64,000 nt of DNA from an uncultured Eubacteriales bacterium (lineage in GTDB: Bacteria; Bacillota; Clostridia; Oscillospirales; Oscillospiraceae). The stretch's first letter is position 1; each line of letters opens with the position of its first letter. Positions 42,267-51,265 of this stretch are shown here, one piece after another. The notes under the pieces were generated by a model. It was not told the origin of the DNA and ran no database searches. It saw nothing but the letters and a program-made list of their open reading frames with translations. The translations under genes were made by a program, and so were the position numbers. The stretch covers positions 1-64,000 of the forward strand of contig CASDSM010000026.1 in assembly GCA_949283375.1 (NCBI GenBank), read 5' to 3'.

Positions 42267-43193
42267 ATGGCTGAAACCGTCATCCCCGGCCCCGTGTCGG
42301 AGTGCGCCCCCATCCGTGAGGCGACGTGTATCCATACCAAAAAAATCTACGACTCCTGCCAGTCCAAGGACTGCATCGAGGACCTGCGCGTCTACCCCAC
42401 CGCCTCCAGTCAGACTGTGCTCGACAGCGCGCAGTCGGTGCGCTGCGGCCGGGCAGAGCTGCTCTATGTCTCCATTCAGGTGGAGCCGGTGGGCTATCAC
42501 CGCGGGTTCTACACCGTGGACCTGCGCTTCTTCTACCGCATCTGCGCCGAGGCGTTCACCGCAGGGAGCTGTGTGCGGCCCACGCCGGTCACCGGCCTTG
42601 CTGTGTTCGACAAGCGCTGCATGCTCTTTGGCAGCCAGGGGACGGCAAAGATCTTCAACTCCGAGCGCCCCTGCGCGCTGGACCAGTCGCTCAGCTTTGA
42701 GGATAATCTCCCCAGCGCGATCGTGGAGGCGGTGGACCCGCTCCTGCTGAATCTCAAGCTGGTGGACCGCTGCGCCTGCTGTGGCTGTGGGTGCGGCGCA
42801 TCCGGCGAGGCCCTCGCAGCTGAGGTCCCCTCGGCCATCCTCTCCGCCTTTGACGAGAGCATCGTCTTCTCCAACAGCGGGGCGCGCTGCCTGCTCGTCA
42901 CGCTGGGGCAGTTCTCCATCCTGCGCATGGAGCGCGACTCCCAGCTTCTCATCCCGGTCTATGACTACTGCATGCCGAGCAAGGAGTGCGACTGCGGCAG
43001 CAGCAGCTGCGGCTGCCAGCCGGAGGACCCCTGCCAGCTGTTTGAGAAGGTCTGCTTCCCCGTCGGGGAGTTCTTCCCGCCAGCCTCGTCCGACTGCATC
43101 GACCCGATGGAGCAGCTGCGGCAGAGCTGCGCGGGCAGCGGCGGGACCTGCGGCGGCGGAGCTGGCTGCGGCGGCTGCGCCTGCGGACGCTGA
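42267..43193 (+). CDS. Conserved clostridial Cys-rich protein of unknown function
   Basis: The 308-residue protein starts with the pattern 'GPVSECAPIREATCI.TKKIYDSCQSKDCIEDLRVY', which I recognise from many uncharacterised Clostridia proteins. It has a beta-rich body, a central Cys cluster (CACCGCGCG, about 171-179), a second cluster (ECDCGSSSCGC) and a Cys/Gly-rich tail; more than 25 Cys in total. No signal peptide or membrane helix. ATG 42267 follows GAGGAGG. Cys-rich, non-secreted proteins with a SigK-like promoter suggest a spore coat or other mother-cell product, but this is inference. Confidence 0.75.
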   Translation: MAETVIPGPVSECAPIREATCIHTKKIYDSCQSKDCIEDLRVYPTASSQTVLDSAQSVRCGRAELLYVSIQVEPVGYHRGFYTVDLRFFYRICAEAFTAGSCVRPTPVTGLAVFDKRCMLFGSQGTAKIFNSERPCALDQSLSFEDNLPSAIVEAVDPLLLNLKLVDRCACCGCGCGASGEALAAEVPSAILSAFDESIVFSNSGARCLLVTLGQFSILRMERDSQLLIPVYDYCMPSKECDCGSSSCGCQPEDPCQLFEKVCFPVGEFFPPASSDCIDPMEQLRQSCAGSGGTCGGGAGCGGCACGR

Positions 43194-43253
43194 GCGGTCC
43201 CCTCTCCCCTGTCTCTCCAAATCTGAATCGGTGAGCACTTTTTGACATGCAAA

Positions 43254-43284
43254 GGGCCCGGCCTGCTTTCTGCAGGCCGGGCCC
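43254..43284. terminator. Strong bidirectional terminator
   Basis: A 13-bp perfect stem (GGGCCCGGCCTGC with GCAGGCCGGGCCC) with a TTTCT loop lies between the convergent Cys-rich and ispG genes; TTTGC follows on the minus strand. Confidence 0.85.
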
Positions 43285-43298
43285 CGGGGCGTTTTCTG

Positions 43299-44339
43299 TT
43301 ACAGCCGTTCGATCTCCGCGAAGAGCTGGTCCACCAGCTCGGCTTCCGGGATGTGCTGGCGGATCACCTCGCCGTGACGGAAGAGGATGCCCTCCCCGTC
43401 CCCGCCGGCGATGCCGACGTCGGCGGCGGAGGCCTCACCCGGGCCGTTCACCACGCAGCCCATCACCGCGACAGTGATCGGCTTGGTGACCGACTGGAGG
43501 CGGCGCTCCACCTCGTTGGCCATCGGGATGAGGTCGATGCGCGTGCGCCCGCAGGTGGGACAGGAGATCAGATTGGGACCGTCCTGGCGGAGGCCGGCGG
43601 CCTGCAGGATCCGCCTGGCCGCGACGATCTCCTCACAGGGGTCCGCCGTCAGGGTGACGCGGAAGGTGTCCCCGATCCCCTGGGCGAGCAGGCCGCCGAT
43701 GCCGATGGCGGACTTGATGAGGCCCATCGTCGGGGTGCCCGCCTCAGTGACGCCGAGGTGGAGGGGATAGTCGCTGCGCTCGCTCATCAGGCGGTAGGCC
43801 GCCATGGTGACCGGCACACTGGAGGACTTGAGGGAGACGCAGATGTCGTCAAAATCAAACTCGTTGAGCAGGCGGATATGCCCGAAGGCGGATTCCACCA
43901 GCGCCTCAGGGCAGACCTTGCCGTATTTGGCCAGCAGCGGCCGCTCCAGGCTGCCGCCGTTCACGCCGATGCGGATGGGGACCCCCTTCTCCCGGCAGGC
44001 ATCCGCCACCGCCTTGACGCGGTCCTTGCCGCCGATGTTGCCCGGGTTGATGCGCACCTTGTCCGCCCCGGCGGCGATGGCCTCAAGGGCGAGCTTGTAG
44101 TTGAAATGAATGTCCACCACCAGCGGGATGGAGATCCGCTCCCGGATCGCGCCGATCGCGTGGGCTGCGGCCATGTCGGGCACGGCGACGCGGACGATCT
44201 CGCACCCGGCCGCCTCCAGGCGGTGGATCTGTGCGACGGTGGCCTCCACGTCGTGAGTGGGCGTGGAGCACATGGACTGGATGGACGCCGGCGCGCCGCC
44301 GCCCACGGGGACGCCGCCCACCATAATCTGCTTGGTCAT
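43299..44339 (-). CDS. ispG: 4-hydroxy-3-methylbut-2-enyl diphosphate synthase (flavodoxin)
   Basis: The 346-residue [4Fe-4S] enzyme performs the sixth step of the MEP isoprenoid pathway (MEcPP to HMBPP). Seen: the N-terminal QSMCSTPTHDV, VVDIHFNYKLAL, RINPGNIG, and the cluster Cys residues in CPTCGR and GCVVNGPGE. Length fits the bacterial short form. It is the last gene of the pyrH-to-ispG operon, with its own SD AAAGGAGAG and a 111-base gap to rseP. Confidence 0.96.
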   Translation of the reverse strand: MTKQIMVGGVPVGGGAPASIQSMCSTPTHDVEATVAQIHRLEAAGCEIVRVAVPDMAAAHAIGAIRERISIPLVVDIHFNYKLALEAIAAGADKVRINPGNIGGKDRVKAVADACREKGVPIRIGVNGGSLERPLLAKYGKVCPEALVESAFGHIRLLNEFDFDDICVSLKSSSVPVTMAAYRLMSERSDYPLHLGVTEAGTPTMGLIKSAIGIGGLLAQGIGDTFRVTLTADPCEEIVAARRILQAAGLRQDGPNLISCPTCGRTRIDLIPMANEVERRLQSVTKPITVAVMGCVVNGPGEASAADVGIAGGDGEGILFRHGEVIRQHIPEAELVDQLFAEIERL

Positions 44340-44450
44340 CGTTCTCTCTCCTTTCCGGTCAACCGACCGGCGTATCGTCGGCTCGCATCCCTCGTCCGGC
44401 GTGGTCTTCCGGACGGGGCATGGAATTTCTTCCTGTCGGGCCTCCCCCCG

Positions 44451-45506
44451 TCAGGTGATGATCTTATACACGTCGTTCACCGCCACCGCCACCATGAGCA
44501 GCAGCAGGAGGACCAGCCCGGCAAAGTGGACCGCGCCCTCCAGCCGGGCGGGGATCTTCCGGCGCAGCACCAGGAAGCACAGGCCGTTGAGCAGCAGGAA
44601 AAAGACGCGCCCACCGTCCAGCGCAGGGACGGGCAGGAGGTTCATCACCGCGAGGTTCACCGCGATGAAGGCGGAGAAATAGAGGATATTCTCCACCGCC
44701 GCGCCCACCGTGGGGGACTGCTCCCCCACGTCGCTCATCACCTGCACGATGCCCACCGGGCCGGAGAGGTCGTTGAAGCCCGCCGCGCCATCGAGCAGCA
44801 TCTCCAGGCTCCAGAAGACGGTGCGGACAAAGTTGACCGTCGAGTACCAGCCCAGGCGCAGCCGGTCGAGCACCCCCGCCTCCCGGACGGAGAATTGCAG
44901 GCCGTACATCTGCACCGTCTGGCCGTCCACCTCATACTCCCTCAGGGTGAGCGGCAGGTCCTCCAGGACAATGGTCTCCCCGTCCCGGCGGATGGTGAGG
45001 TCCACCGTGTCCGACCCGGCCAGAGCCATCAGGGTGGAGATATCGCTCGTGAGCAGGACGCGGCGGCCGTTGATGGCGGCGATCTCGTCCCCCTCCATCA
45101 GGTACTCCTCCCCCTGGAGGGGAAAGCCGTCCAGAAAGCCGGCCAGCTCCGTCGTGGTATAGCTGGTGACCGAGCTGTAGAGGCAGAGGACGATGATCAG
45201 CCCGGCCAGGAAGTTGAACCCCGCCCCGGCGATCAGAATGAGAAAGCGCTTCCAGCCCGCGGCGCGGGAGAAGGCGCGCTCATCCTCGCTCTCCTCGTCC
45301 TCCCCCTCCATCGCGCAGAAGCCGCCTATGGGCAGCAGGCGCAGGCTGTACTGCGTCTCCCCCCGCTGCCGGTGCAGAAGCAGGGGGCCCATGCCGATGG
45401 AGAACTCGTTGACCCGCACGCCGCAGGCCTTGGCCACGATGAAGTGGCCGAACTCGTGGATGGCGATCAGCAGTCCGAAGATGAGAATGCACAGTATGAT
45501 ATACAT
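44451..45506 (-). CDS. rseP: Site-2 metalloprotease RseP/RasP
   Basis: The 351-residue membrane protease cuts anti-sigma factors and other membrane proteins within the bilayer. It has the zinc motif HEFGH (residues 17-21), a PDZ domain (about 115-190), and the third zinc ligand in NLLPVPALDGG, with about four membrane helices. ATG 45506 follows CTGGAGG; the open frame continues upstream into dxr without an SD. It is in the conserved dxr-rseP-ispG order. Confidence 0.95.
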   Translation of the reverse strand: MYIILCILIFGLLIAIHEFGHFIVAKACGVRVNEFSIGMGPLLLHRQRGETQYSLRLLPIGGFCAMEGEDEESEDERAFSRAAGWKRFLILIAGAGFNFLAGLIIVLCLYSSVTSYTTTELAGFLDGFPLQGEEYLMEGDEIAAINGRRVLLTSDISTLMALAGSDTVDLTIRRDGETIVLEDLPLTLREYEVDGQTVQMYGLQFSVREAGVLDRLRLGWYSTVNFVRTVFWSLEMLLDGAAGFNDLSGPVGIVQVMSDVGEQSPTVGAAVENILYFSAFIAVNLAVMNLLPVPALDGGRVFFLLLNGLCFLVLRRKIPARLEGAVHFAGLVLLLLLMVAVAVNDVYKIIT

Positions 45507-45540
45507 ATCCGAATTTGACCTCCAGGGAGATGGATACCGC

Positions 45541-46695
45541 TCAGTTCCGGCGCGCGAAGTGTGCCGCGACCGACGCGCGCGCGGCGGCGTCCGCCCCGAG
45601 CACCTGCTCCAGCGTGTCCGCCGGGCCGGCCGGCACGTCCTCCAGCGCAGCGGCGACCAGGTCGGCGATCTCCAGAAAGCGGATCTGGTCGCGCAGGAAG
45701 AGTCCGACCGCCGCCTCGTTCGCCCCGTTGAGGACGGCGCAGCGGTTGCCCGGCTCGCGGGCCGCCTGGAGGGCGAGGGCGAGGCACTGGAACGTCTCAT
45801 AGTCCGGCTCGGCGAAGGTGAGCGGCGGGCAGTGCAGCAGGTCGAGCTCCCCCGCCACCGCCGGAGCGCGGCGCGGCCAGGTGAGGGCGTACTCAATGGG
45901 CAGGCGCATGTCCGGCACGCCGAGCTGGGCGAGCACCGCGTTATCACAGTATTCCACCATCGAGTGGATAATGCTCTGGCGGTGGATGGTGATGGAGATC
46001 TTTTCCGGCGGCATGTCGTACAGACGCATCGCCTCGATAAACTCCAGCCCCTTGTTCATCAGCGTGGCGGAGTCCACCGTGATCTTCGCGCCCATCGACC
46101 AGTTCGGATGGCGCAGCGCGTCAGCGCGGGTGACGCCGGCCAGCTCCGCCCGGGTTTTGCCGAAGAACGGCCCGCCCGAGGCGGTGAGAATCAGGCGCTT
46201 GACCTCCCCGCGGTCGCGGTTGCACTCCAGGCACTGGAAGAGCGCGGAGTGTTCCGAGTCCACCGGGACGATCTCCACCCCGCAGGCGCGGGCCGTGCGC
46301 ATGACCAGCTCGCCGGCGCAGACCAGCGTCTCCTTGTTGGCCAGGGCGATGCGCTTTTTCGCCTCAATGGCCGCGAGGGTGGGCCGCAGGCCGATCATGC
46401 CGACGACGGAGGTGATGACGGTGTCCGCCTCTGGCAGCGTGGCTGCCTCGATCAGGCCGTCCATCCCGGAGGCGACGCGGATCTCCGTGTCCGCCAGGCG
46501 GAGCTTCAGCTCGCGGGCGGCCGCCTCGTCATAGGCCACGGCGAGGGCGGGGTGAAAGCGCCGGGCCTGCTCCTCGAGCAGGGCGACGCTGGAGTTGGCG
46601 CTGATGGCCGCCACCGACATGCCGCAGGCGGCAATCACGTCCAGCGACTGCCGCCCGATGGAACCGGTGGAGCCCAGCAGAGAGATCGTGGGCAC
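45541..46695 (-). CDS. dxr: 1-deoxy-D-xylulose-5-phosphate reductoisomerase
   Basis: The 384-residue enzyme converts DXP to MEP, the committed step of the MEP pathway. The NADPH motif LLGSTGSIGRQ is at the N-terminus; ALANKETLVCAG, PVDSEHSA and the metal-site and flexible-loop region LTASGGPF follow. GTG 46695 is chosen because AGGAAGG lies 8 bases upstream and the Rossmann strand follows at once; GTG 46722 is an alternative with no SD. Confidence 0.95.
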   Translation of the reverse strand: MPTISLLGSTGSIGRQSLDVIAACGMSVAAISANSSVALLEEQARRFHPALAVAYDEAAARELKLRLADTEIRVASGMDGLIEAATLPEADTVITSVVGMIGLRPTLAAIEAKKRIALANKETLVCAGELVMRTARACGVEIVPVDSEHSALFQCLECNRDRGEVKRLILTASGGPFFGKTRAELAGVTRADALRHPNWSMGAKITVDSATLMNKGLEFIEAMRLYDMPPEKISITIHRQSIIHSMVEYCDNAVLAQLGVPDMRLPIEYALTWPRRAPAVAGELDLLHCPPLTFAEPDYETFQCLALALQAAREPGNRCAVLNGANEAAVGLFLRDQIRFLEIADLVAAALEDVPAGPADTLEQVLGADAAARASVAAHFARRN

Positions 46696-46730
46696 AGAAA
46701 ACACCTTCCTTTGCACGCGCACGCCGCGCG

Positions 46731-47549
46731 TCAGGCAAAATAGAAAAAGGGAAGCAGGCGGACCATCACCGCCGTCAGCGGGGCGCAGAAGATCACGCTG
46801 TCAAACCGGTCGAGCACACCGCCGTGGGCGAGGAAGATATGCCCATAGTCCTTGATTTGAAACTGCCGCTTGATATAGGAGAAGGCCAGGTCTCCAAACT
46901 GGCTCACCGCGCTGCCCACCAGCCCGTAGAGCGCGAGCACCGGCAGGTTGGGGACCGCCCCGGTCAGCGCCCGGACGGTCAGACCGTAAATCACGCAGGC
47001 GAGGACAGAGCCGATAAAGCCGCCGATGGAGCCCTCCACCGTCTTGTGCGGGGAGAGGACGGGGGCGAGCTTGTGACGGCCAAAGCACATGCCGGTGAAG
47101 AGGGCGGCCCCGTCGCTGCAAAAGGCGGAGACAAAGGGCAGGAGCAGAAAGCACTGGTCATGCTCCAGGTCGGACATCACCAGGAAGGAGGAGAGGAAGA
47201 CGGGGATCAGCACCCCCGCCAGCAGGCAGGCGCCGATCTGGCCCAGGCGGACCGTCTCCGCGCTGGTGAAGGCGGAGGCGAAGAGGATCATCGTGAACAG
47301 GAGCAGGCCGCCGAGGGCCATCTCCGCCGTACAGTCAAAGTAGATCGCCAGCGGCACCAGGAAGGCGGTCAGGATGGTGGGAAACAGCATCCCCTTGCGC
47401 GTCAGATAGCGCGTGCTGCCGAGCAGCTCATAGACGGCGATCGCGGCGAGCAGACCGATCACCAGCGCCAGGCCGACCGGCGGGCAGTACAGCAGCAGGC
47501 CGATCAGCAGCGGCACGCCGACCACGGCGACCAGAATCCGGCTTAGCAT
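46731..47549 (-). CDS. cdsA: Phosphatidate cytidylyltransferase
   Basis: The 272-residue membrane enzyme makes CDP-diacylglycerol from CTP and phosphatidic acid. It has about seven membrane helices and the C-terminal signature SPHKTVEGSIGGF...GDLAFS.IKR...KDYG..F..HGG.LDRFDS. ATG 47549 lies 8 bases after GGAGG and one base from the uppS stop. Part of the classic uppS-cdsA-dxr order. Confidence 0.95.
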   Translation of the reverse strand: MLSRILVAVVGVPLLIGLLLYCPPVGLALVIGLLAAIAVYELLGSTRYLTRKGMLFPTILTAFLVPLAIYFDCTAEMALGGLLLFTMILFASAFTSAETVRLGQIGACLLAGVLIPVFLSSFLVMSDLEHDQCFLLLPFVSAFCSDGAALFTGMCFGRHKLAPVLSPHKTVEGSIGGFIGSVLACVIYGLTVRALTGAVPNLPVLALYGLVGSAVSQFGDLAFSYIKRQFQIKDYGHIFLAHGGVLDRFDSVIFCAPLTAVMVRLLPFFYFA

Positions 47550-47550
47550 G

Positions 47551-48297
47551 TCAGACACCTCCAAACCGGCGCGAACGGGCCTGATAAGACGCGATCGCGC
47601 GGTTGAGCTCCTCCTTGGAGAAATCCGGCCAGAGCACATCGGTGAAATAGTATTCCGAGTAGGCCGACTGCCAGAGCAGGAAGTTGCTCGTGCGGATCTC
47701 ACCGCTCGGCCGGATGATGAGGTCGGGGTCGGGCACCCCGGCGGAGTAGAGCCGGGCGGAGATGTCCGCCTCGGTGATGGACTCCGGGTCTCGCTCCCCG
47801 GCGGCGCACTCGCGGGCGAGGGCGCGGACCGCGCGGGTGATCTCGTCCCGCCCGCCGTAGTTGAGGCAGATGTTCGCCTGTGCCTCGCTGTAGCGCATGG
47901 AGGCGCTGTGCGCCCGGTCACACAGGGCGCGCAGCTCCGGGGTGAGCGGCTCGAGATCGCCGAAGAAGACGATGCGGATCCGGTTGCGCTCCATATCCTC
48001 CAGCGCCTCGTCGAGATAGCGGCCGAGCAGACGCATGATCGCCCCCACCTCCTCCGGCGGGCGCCGCCAGTTCTCGGTGGAGAAGGCGTAGACGGTCAGG
48101 TACTCGATCCCGATCTCCTTGCAGTAGTTTGCGATGGTCCGGAAGGTCTCGGCGCCGGCGGCGTGTCCCGCCGTGCGCGGCAGGCCGCGCTTCTGCGCCC
48201 AGCGGCCATTGCCGTCCATAATGATGGCGATGTGCCGGGGCAGGCGGCCCGGGTCCACGCCGTCCGGCGTGTTCTGGCTTTTGCGAAAGATGGGCAT
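47551..48297 (-). CDS. uppS: Undecaprenyl diphosphate synthase (cis-prenyltransferase)
   Basis: The 248-residue enzyme makes the C55 carrier lipid for peptidoglycan. Seen: HIAIIMDGNGRWA with the catalytic Asp, STENW(R)RP, and the C-terminal DLIIRPSGEIRTSNFLLWQ and ELNRAIASYQ. I start at ATG 48297 (MPIFRK), 9 bases after AGGA; ATG 48306 is too close to the SD. Confidence 0.95.
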   Translation of the reverse strand: MPIFRKSQNTPDGVDPGRLPRHIAIIMDGNGRWAQKRGLPRTAGHAAGAETFRTIANYCKEIGIEYLTVYAFSTENWRRPPEEVGAIMRLLGRYLDEALEDMERNRIRIVFFGDLEPLTPELRALCDRAHSASMRYSEAQANICLNYGGRDEITRAVRALARECAAGERDPESITEADISARLYSAGVPDPDLIIRPSGEIRTSNFLLWQSAYSEYYFTDVLWPDFSKEELNRAIASYQARSRRFGGV

Positions 48298-48380
48298 GGC
48301 ATCCATTCCTATCTGTTACAACAATTCATCGTCCGCGCCGCCCTGCCGGGCAGCGCGGACACCGGTCCGCCGCAGCGCGG

Positions 48381-48935
48381 TCAGACGCTCATCAGTTCCT
48401 TTTCCTTGGCGGCGGTCATACCGTCGATCTTCTTGCAGTAGTCGTCCGTGAGCTTCTGGATCTCCTTCTCCAGGTCCTTCACATCGTCCTCGGTCAGCTC
48501 GCCCTTCTTCTTCATCGCCTTGACCTTGTCCATCGTGTCGCGGCGGATGTTGCGCAGGGCAACCTTGCCGCTCTCGCCGTACTTGCGCACCTGGCGGGTG
48601 AGGTCGCGGCGGCGCTCCTCGGTGAGCTGGGGGAAAGTCAGGCGGATGAGCCGCCCGTCGTTCTGCGGGTTGATGCCGAGGTCAGAGGTGTTGATCGCCT
48701 TCTCGATCGCGCGCAGCAGGCTGGAGTCCCAGGGCTGGATGGTGAGCTGGCGCGGGTCGGGTGAGGCGATGGTCGCCACCTGGTTGAGCGGGGTGGGGGT
48801 ACCGTAGTACTCCACCGTGATCCGGTCGAGCACCTGGGCGTTGGCGCGCCCGGCGCGGACGGAGCCGAAGTCCGCCGCGACGGAGTCGATCGTCTTTTTC
48901 ATACGGCCTTCCGTGGTCTTGGTCATCTCATGCAT
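48381..48935 (-). CDS. frr: Ribosome recycling factor
   Basis: The 184-residue protein splits post-termination ribosomes with EF-G. It shows the typical SVRAGRANAQVLDRI..EYYG, TPTPLNQVATI, QPWD, and the C-terminal helical RR...K.GELTEDD...E..IQKLTDDY. Length is standard. The SD AGGAGG lies 11 bases before the ATG. It follows pyrH directly. Confidence 0.96.
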   Translation of the reverse strand: MHEMTKTTEGRMKKTIDSVAADFGSVRAGRANAQVLDRITVEYYGTPTPLNQVATIASPDPRQLTIQPWDSSLLRAIEKAINTSDLGINPQNDGRLIRLTFPQLTEERRRDLTRQVRKYGESGKVALRNIRRDTMDKVKAMKKKGELTEDDVKDLEKEIQKLTDDYCKKIDGMTAAKEKELMSV

Positions 48936-48972
48936 CGTCTCTCATGCCTCCTTGGTATGGGTCAGGTTGGAT

Positions 48973-49686
48973 TCAGTTCATCAGGGTGCCGATCTTCTCG
49001 CCCAGGATGGCCCGCTTGATGTTCTGCGGGTCCTTGAGGGCGAAGAGGAGCACGGGGATCTTATTGTCCATCGAGAGGGAGGTGGCGGTGAAGTCCATCA
49101 CGCCGAGGTGCTGGGCAAGCACCTCATCATAGCTGATGGCGTCATACTTGACCGCCGCGGGGTCGATGTGCGGGTCAGCAGTGTAGACGCCGTCAATGTT
49201 CTTGGCCAGCAGGATGACCTCCGCGTCGATCTCCGCCGCGCGCAGCACTGCGCCGGTGTCGGTGGAGAAGAAGGGGTTGCCGGTGCCGCAGCCGAAGATG
49301 ACCACGCGGCCCCGCTCCAGATGGCGGATGGCGCGGGAGCGGATGTAGGGCTCGGCGATCTGCTTCATCTCAATGGCGGTCTGGACGCGGACCTCGACGT
49401 TCTTCTGCTCGAGCACATCGGCGATGGCGAGGGCGTTGATGACGGTGGCGAGCATGCCCATGTGGTCGGCGCGCACGCGGACCATCGCGTCTCCCCCGTC
49501 CTTCTTGCCGCGCCAGAAGTTGCCGCCGCCGACGACAATGCCCACCTGCACGCCCAGATCGACGCACTCCTTGATGACATCGCAGACCTGGCCGATCACG
49601 GCAAAGTCCAGTCCGCGCGACTGGTCGCCCGCCAGCGCCTCGCCGCTGATCTTGAGCAGAACCCGCTTATACTTAGGCTGATCCAT
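48973..49686 (-). CDS. pyrH: UMP kinase
   Basis: The 237-residue hexameric amino-acid-kinase-fold enzyme phosphorylates UMP to UDP. Seen: the N-terminal [23 protein letters not shown], and the uridine-binding [16 protein letters not shown] 49686 follows GGAGGGG; the frame runs further up without an SD. It heads the operon pyrH-frr-uppS-cdsA-dxr-rseP-ispG; the often adjacent rpsB-tsf genes are not here. Confidence 0.96.
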   Translation of the reverse strand: MDQPKYKRVLLKISGEALAGDQSRGLDFAVIGQVCDVIKECVDLGVQVGIVVGGGNFWRGKKDGGDAMVRVRADHMGMLATVINALAIADVLEQKNVEVRVQTAIEMKQIAEPYIRSRAIRHLERGRVVIFGCGTGNPFFSTDTGAVLRAAEIDAEVILLAKNIDGVYTADPHIDPAAVKYDAISYDEVLAQHLGVMDFTATSLSMDNKIPVLLFALKDPQNIKRAILGEKIGTLMN

Positions 49687-49996
49687 GATTTCCCCTCCGC
49701 TGCATTCAGTCTGCGCACGGGCCAAGCCGTGCTTTTGGTCTATTTTAATCCATTTTGCCCGTTTTGCATAGGGGGGTAAGGAAAGTTTTTCTCTTTTTGT
49801 ACCTGGATTGTCCAAAGTTTTGCCGTCAAAAAGGGGCTGTTTCCCCGGTTTTTCGCCAAAGTTGGAGATAACTCTTCCCTTCTTTCCTGCGGTATGCTAT
49901 AATGTAAAATAATTATGTACAGAGGACCTCCCCGCGCCTGCCGTGTCGAAACCGGTCGTTTTGAGGGCGCTGTCCTCCGGTAAAGACGGTGATCCT
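49687..49996. promoter_or_regulatory. 310-base divergent promoter region between pyrH and the amidase gene
   Basis: On the plus strand an extended -10 element (TGCTATAAT, -10 at 49898-49903) with a poor -35 can drive the amidase gene, leaving a leader of nearly 90 bases. On the minus strand TAAAAT (49747-49742) is the best -10 for the pyrH operon, also without a good -35. The middle is AT-rich with T-tracts. I see no gene or riboswitch in it. Confidence 0.5.
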
Positions 49997-50779
49997 GTGA
50001 AACGACACACTCCCGCCCACCTCGCCGCGCCGCCCAGACACACCGCGCCGGACGCCCGCCGGGGCCTGCTCCCGCGCGTGCTGGCCGGCGCCGCCTGTCT
50101 CTGCATCGCCGGATCGCTGTTCCTGTCCGGCATATTCGTCCGCTTCTCCGGCCAGGAGGCGTATGCCACGCCGGAGACCGATGCGCCCGCGGAGGCGGCC
50201 ATGACGGAGGAGATGGAGGAGGCCCTCGCCCGCTCCCAGGCAGAGCTGCTCGCCCGCGCGGCGACGGAGGCGGTCCCTCCCACGCTGGAGGAGCTGGATT
50301 GGGTGACGGTGGACCTCATCCCGGTCAACGAGTTCTCCCGTCCGGGGGATGCGGTGGAGGAGGTGAACGCCATCGTCGTCCACTACACCGGCAACCCCGG
50401 CACCACCGCAGAGCAGCACCGGAGCTACTTCGCCGGCCTGGCGGAGACGGGGGAGGCGTCGGTGAGCAGCCACTTTGTCATCGGCATGGACGGGGCCATC
50501 GTCCAGTGCGTTCCCCTCGATGAGGTCTCCTATTGCAGCAACCACCGCAACAGCGACACCATCTCCATCGAGTGCTGCCACCCGGACACGACCGGCCAGT
50601 TCACCGGGGAGACGGAGGATGCGCTGGTCCGGCTGCTGCAGTACCTGACGGACGCCTATGGTCTGGATGAGGACGGGGTGATCCGGCACTACGAGGTGAC
50701 CGGCAAGCTCTGCCCGCTGTACTATGTGGAGCATCCTGACGCCTGGGAGGCGATCAAGGCGCGGGTATTCGAGGACTGA
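49997..50779 (+). CDS. Membrane-anchored N-acetylmuramoyl-L-alanine amidase (Amidase_2)
   Basis: The 260-residue protein has a basic N-terminus, one signal anchor (about 32-52), a helical stalk (about 60-105) and an Amidase_2 domain (about 115-255) with the zinc ligands in VVHYTGN, in RHYEVTGKLCP (His and Cys), and the core SSHFVIG.DG.IVQ. It cuts the bond between MurNAc and the stem peptide. I use GTG 49997: GGTGATCC (49988-49995) matches the extended anti-SD with aligned spacing, and MKRH is a natural start. GTG 49943 is an alternative. Monocistronic. Confidence 0.85.
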   Translation: MKRHTPAHLAAPPRHTAPDARRGLLPRVLAGAACLCIAGSLFLSGIFVRFSGQEAYATPETDAPAEAAMTEEMEEALARSQAELLARAATEAVPPTLEELDWVTVDLIPVNEFSRPGDAVEEVNAIVVHYTGNPGTTAEQHRSYFAGLAETGEASVSSHFVIGMDGAIVQCVPLDEVSYCSNHRNSDTISIECCHPDTTGQFTGETEDALVRLLQYLTDAYGLDEDGVIRHYEVTGKLCPLYYVEHPDAWEAIKARVFED

Positions 50780-50809
50780 ACGCTGTTACATCCGCAAATA
50801 TTCCGGATA

Positions 50810-50853
50810 AAAAGTGACTGAGAAGCATCCAAACGGGCTTCTCAGTCACTTTT
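50810..50853 (+). terminator. Intrinsic terminator of the amidase gene
   Basis: A 17-bp stem (50810-50826 with 50837-50853) is followed by a T-run; A-run upstream makes it usable from both sides. Confidence 0.93.
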
Positions 50854-50886
50854 TTCGTTCACTGTGCGCATTCGGCTGGCTGCGCC

Positions 50887-51102
50887 TCACTCCTCCAGAC
50901 GGTCCAGCAGGTCGTCGGCCAGGTCCTCCAGCGCCTCGTGCCGCTCCGCCCAGGCGTCATACGCCTCGCTCATCATGTCCTCCGGCTCCGCCTCGTCCAG
51001 CGCGCGGAGCTCCCGGCGCACCTGGTCCAGACGGGCACGCAGGGCGGCGCGGTCCAGCGCATCCAGGTCAGGCGCGCCGGGAAACGGGATGATCTCCGCC
51101 AT
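50887..51102 (-). CDS. Small acidic coiled-coil protein
   Basis: The 71-residue protein is acidic and almost fully helical with a heptad-like Leu/Ala pattern (ALDRAALRARLDQVRRELRAL and ALEDLADDLLDRLEE). It has no signal or membrane segment. The ATG follows GGAGGGG, and an upstream TACAAT box (51143-51138, minus strand) with TG extension can serve as promoter. Unrecognised; probably a small structural or adaptor protein. Confidence 0.65.
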   Translation of the reverse strand: MAEIIPFPGAPDLDALDRAALRARLDQVRRELRALDEAEPEDMMSEAYDAWAERHEALEDLADDLLDRLEE

Positions 51103-51200
51103 GGCGGTCCCCTCCTCTCCCCCTTTTTTCTCCTCCTATTGTAGCACAGCCCGCGGAGGGAGGAAAGCAAAAAATGCCCCTCCGTGGCGCACCATCTCCC

Positions 51201-51229
51201 TTGCCGGACCGGCCGGAGTCCCCTATACT
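51201..51229 (+). promoter_or_regulatory. SigA-type promoter of the GH115 gene
   Basis: TTGCCG (51201-51206), 17 bases, TATACT (51224-51229), 36 bases before the ATG. Confidence 0.65.
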
Positions 51230-51265
51230 GGTGGCATTTCATCCGGCTGACAGGAGGAGACAGAT

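Noticed and set aside
43242-45518. A 758-codon plus-strand frame antisense to ispG and rseP
   Set aside because: Both minus-strand genes have full catalytic motifs and conserved order; the plus frame has none.
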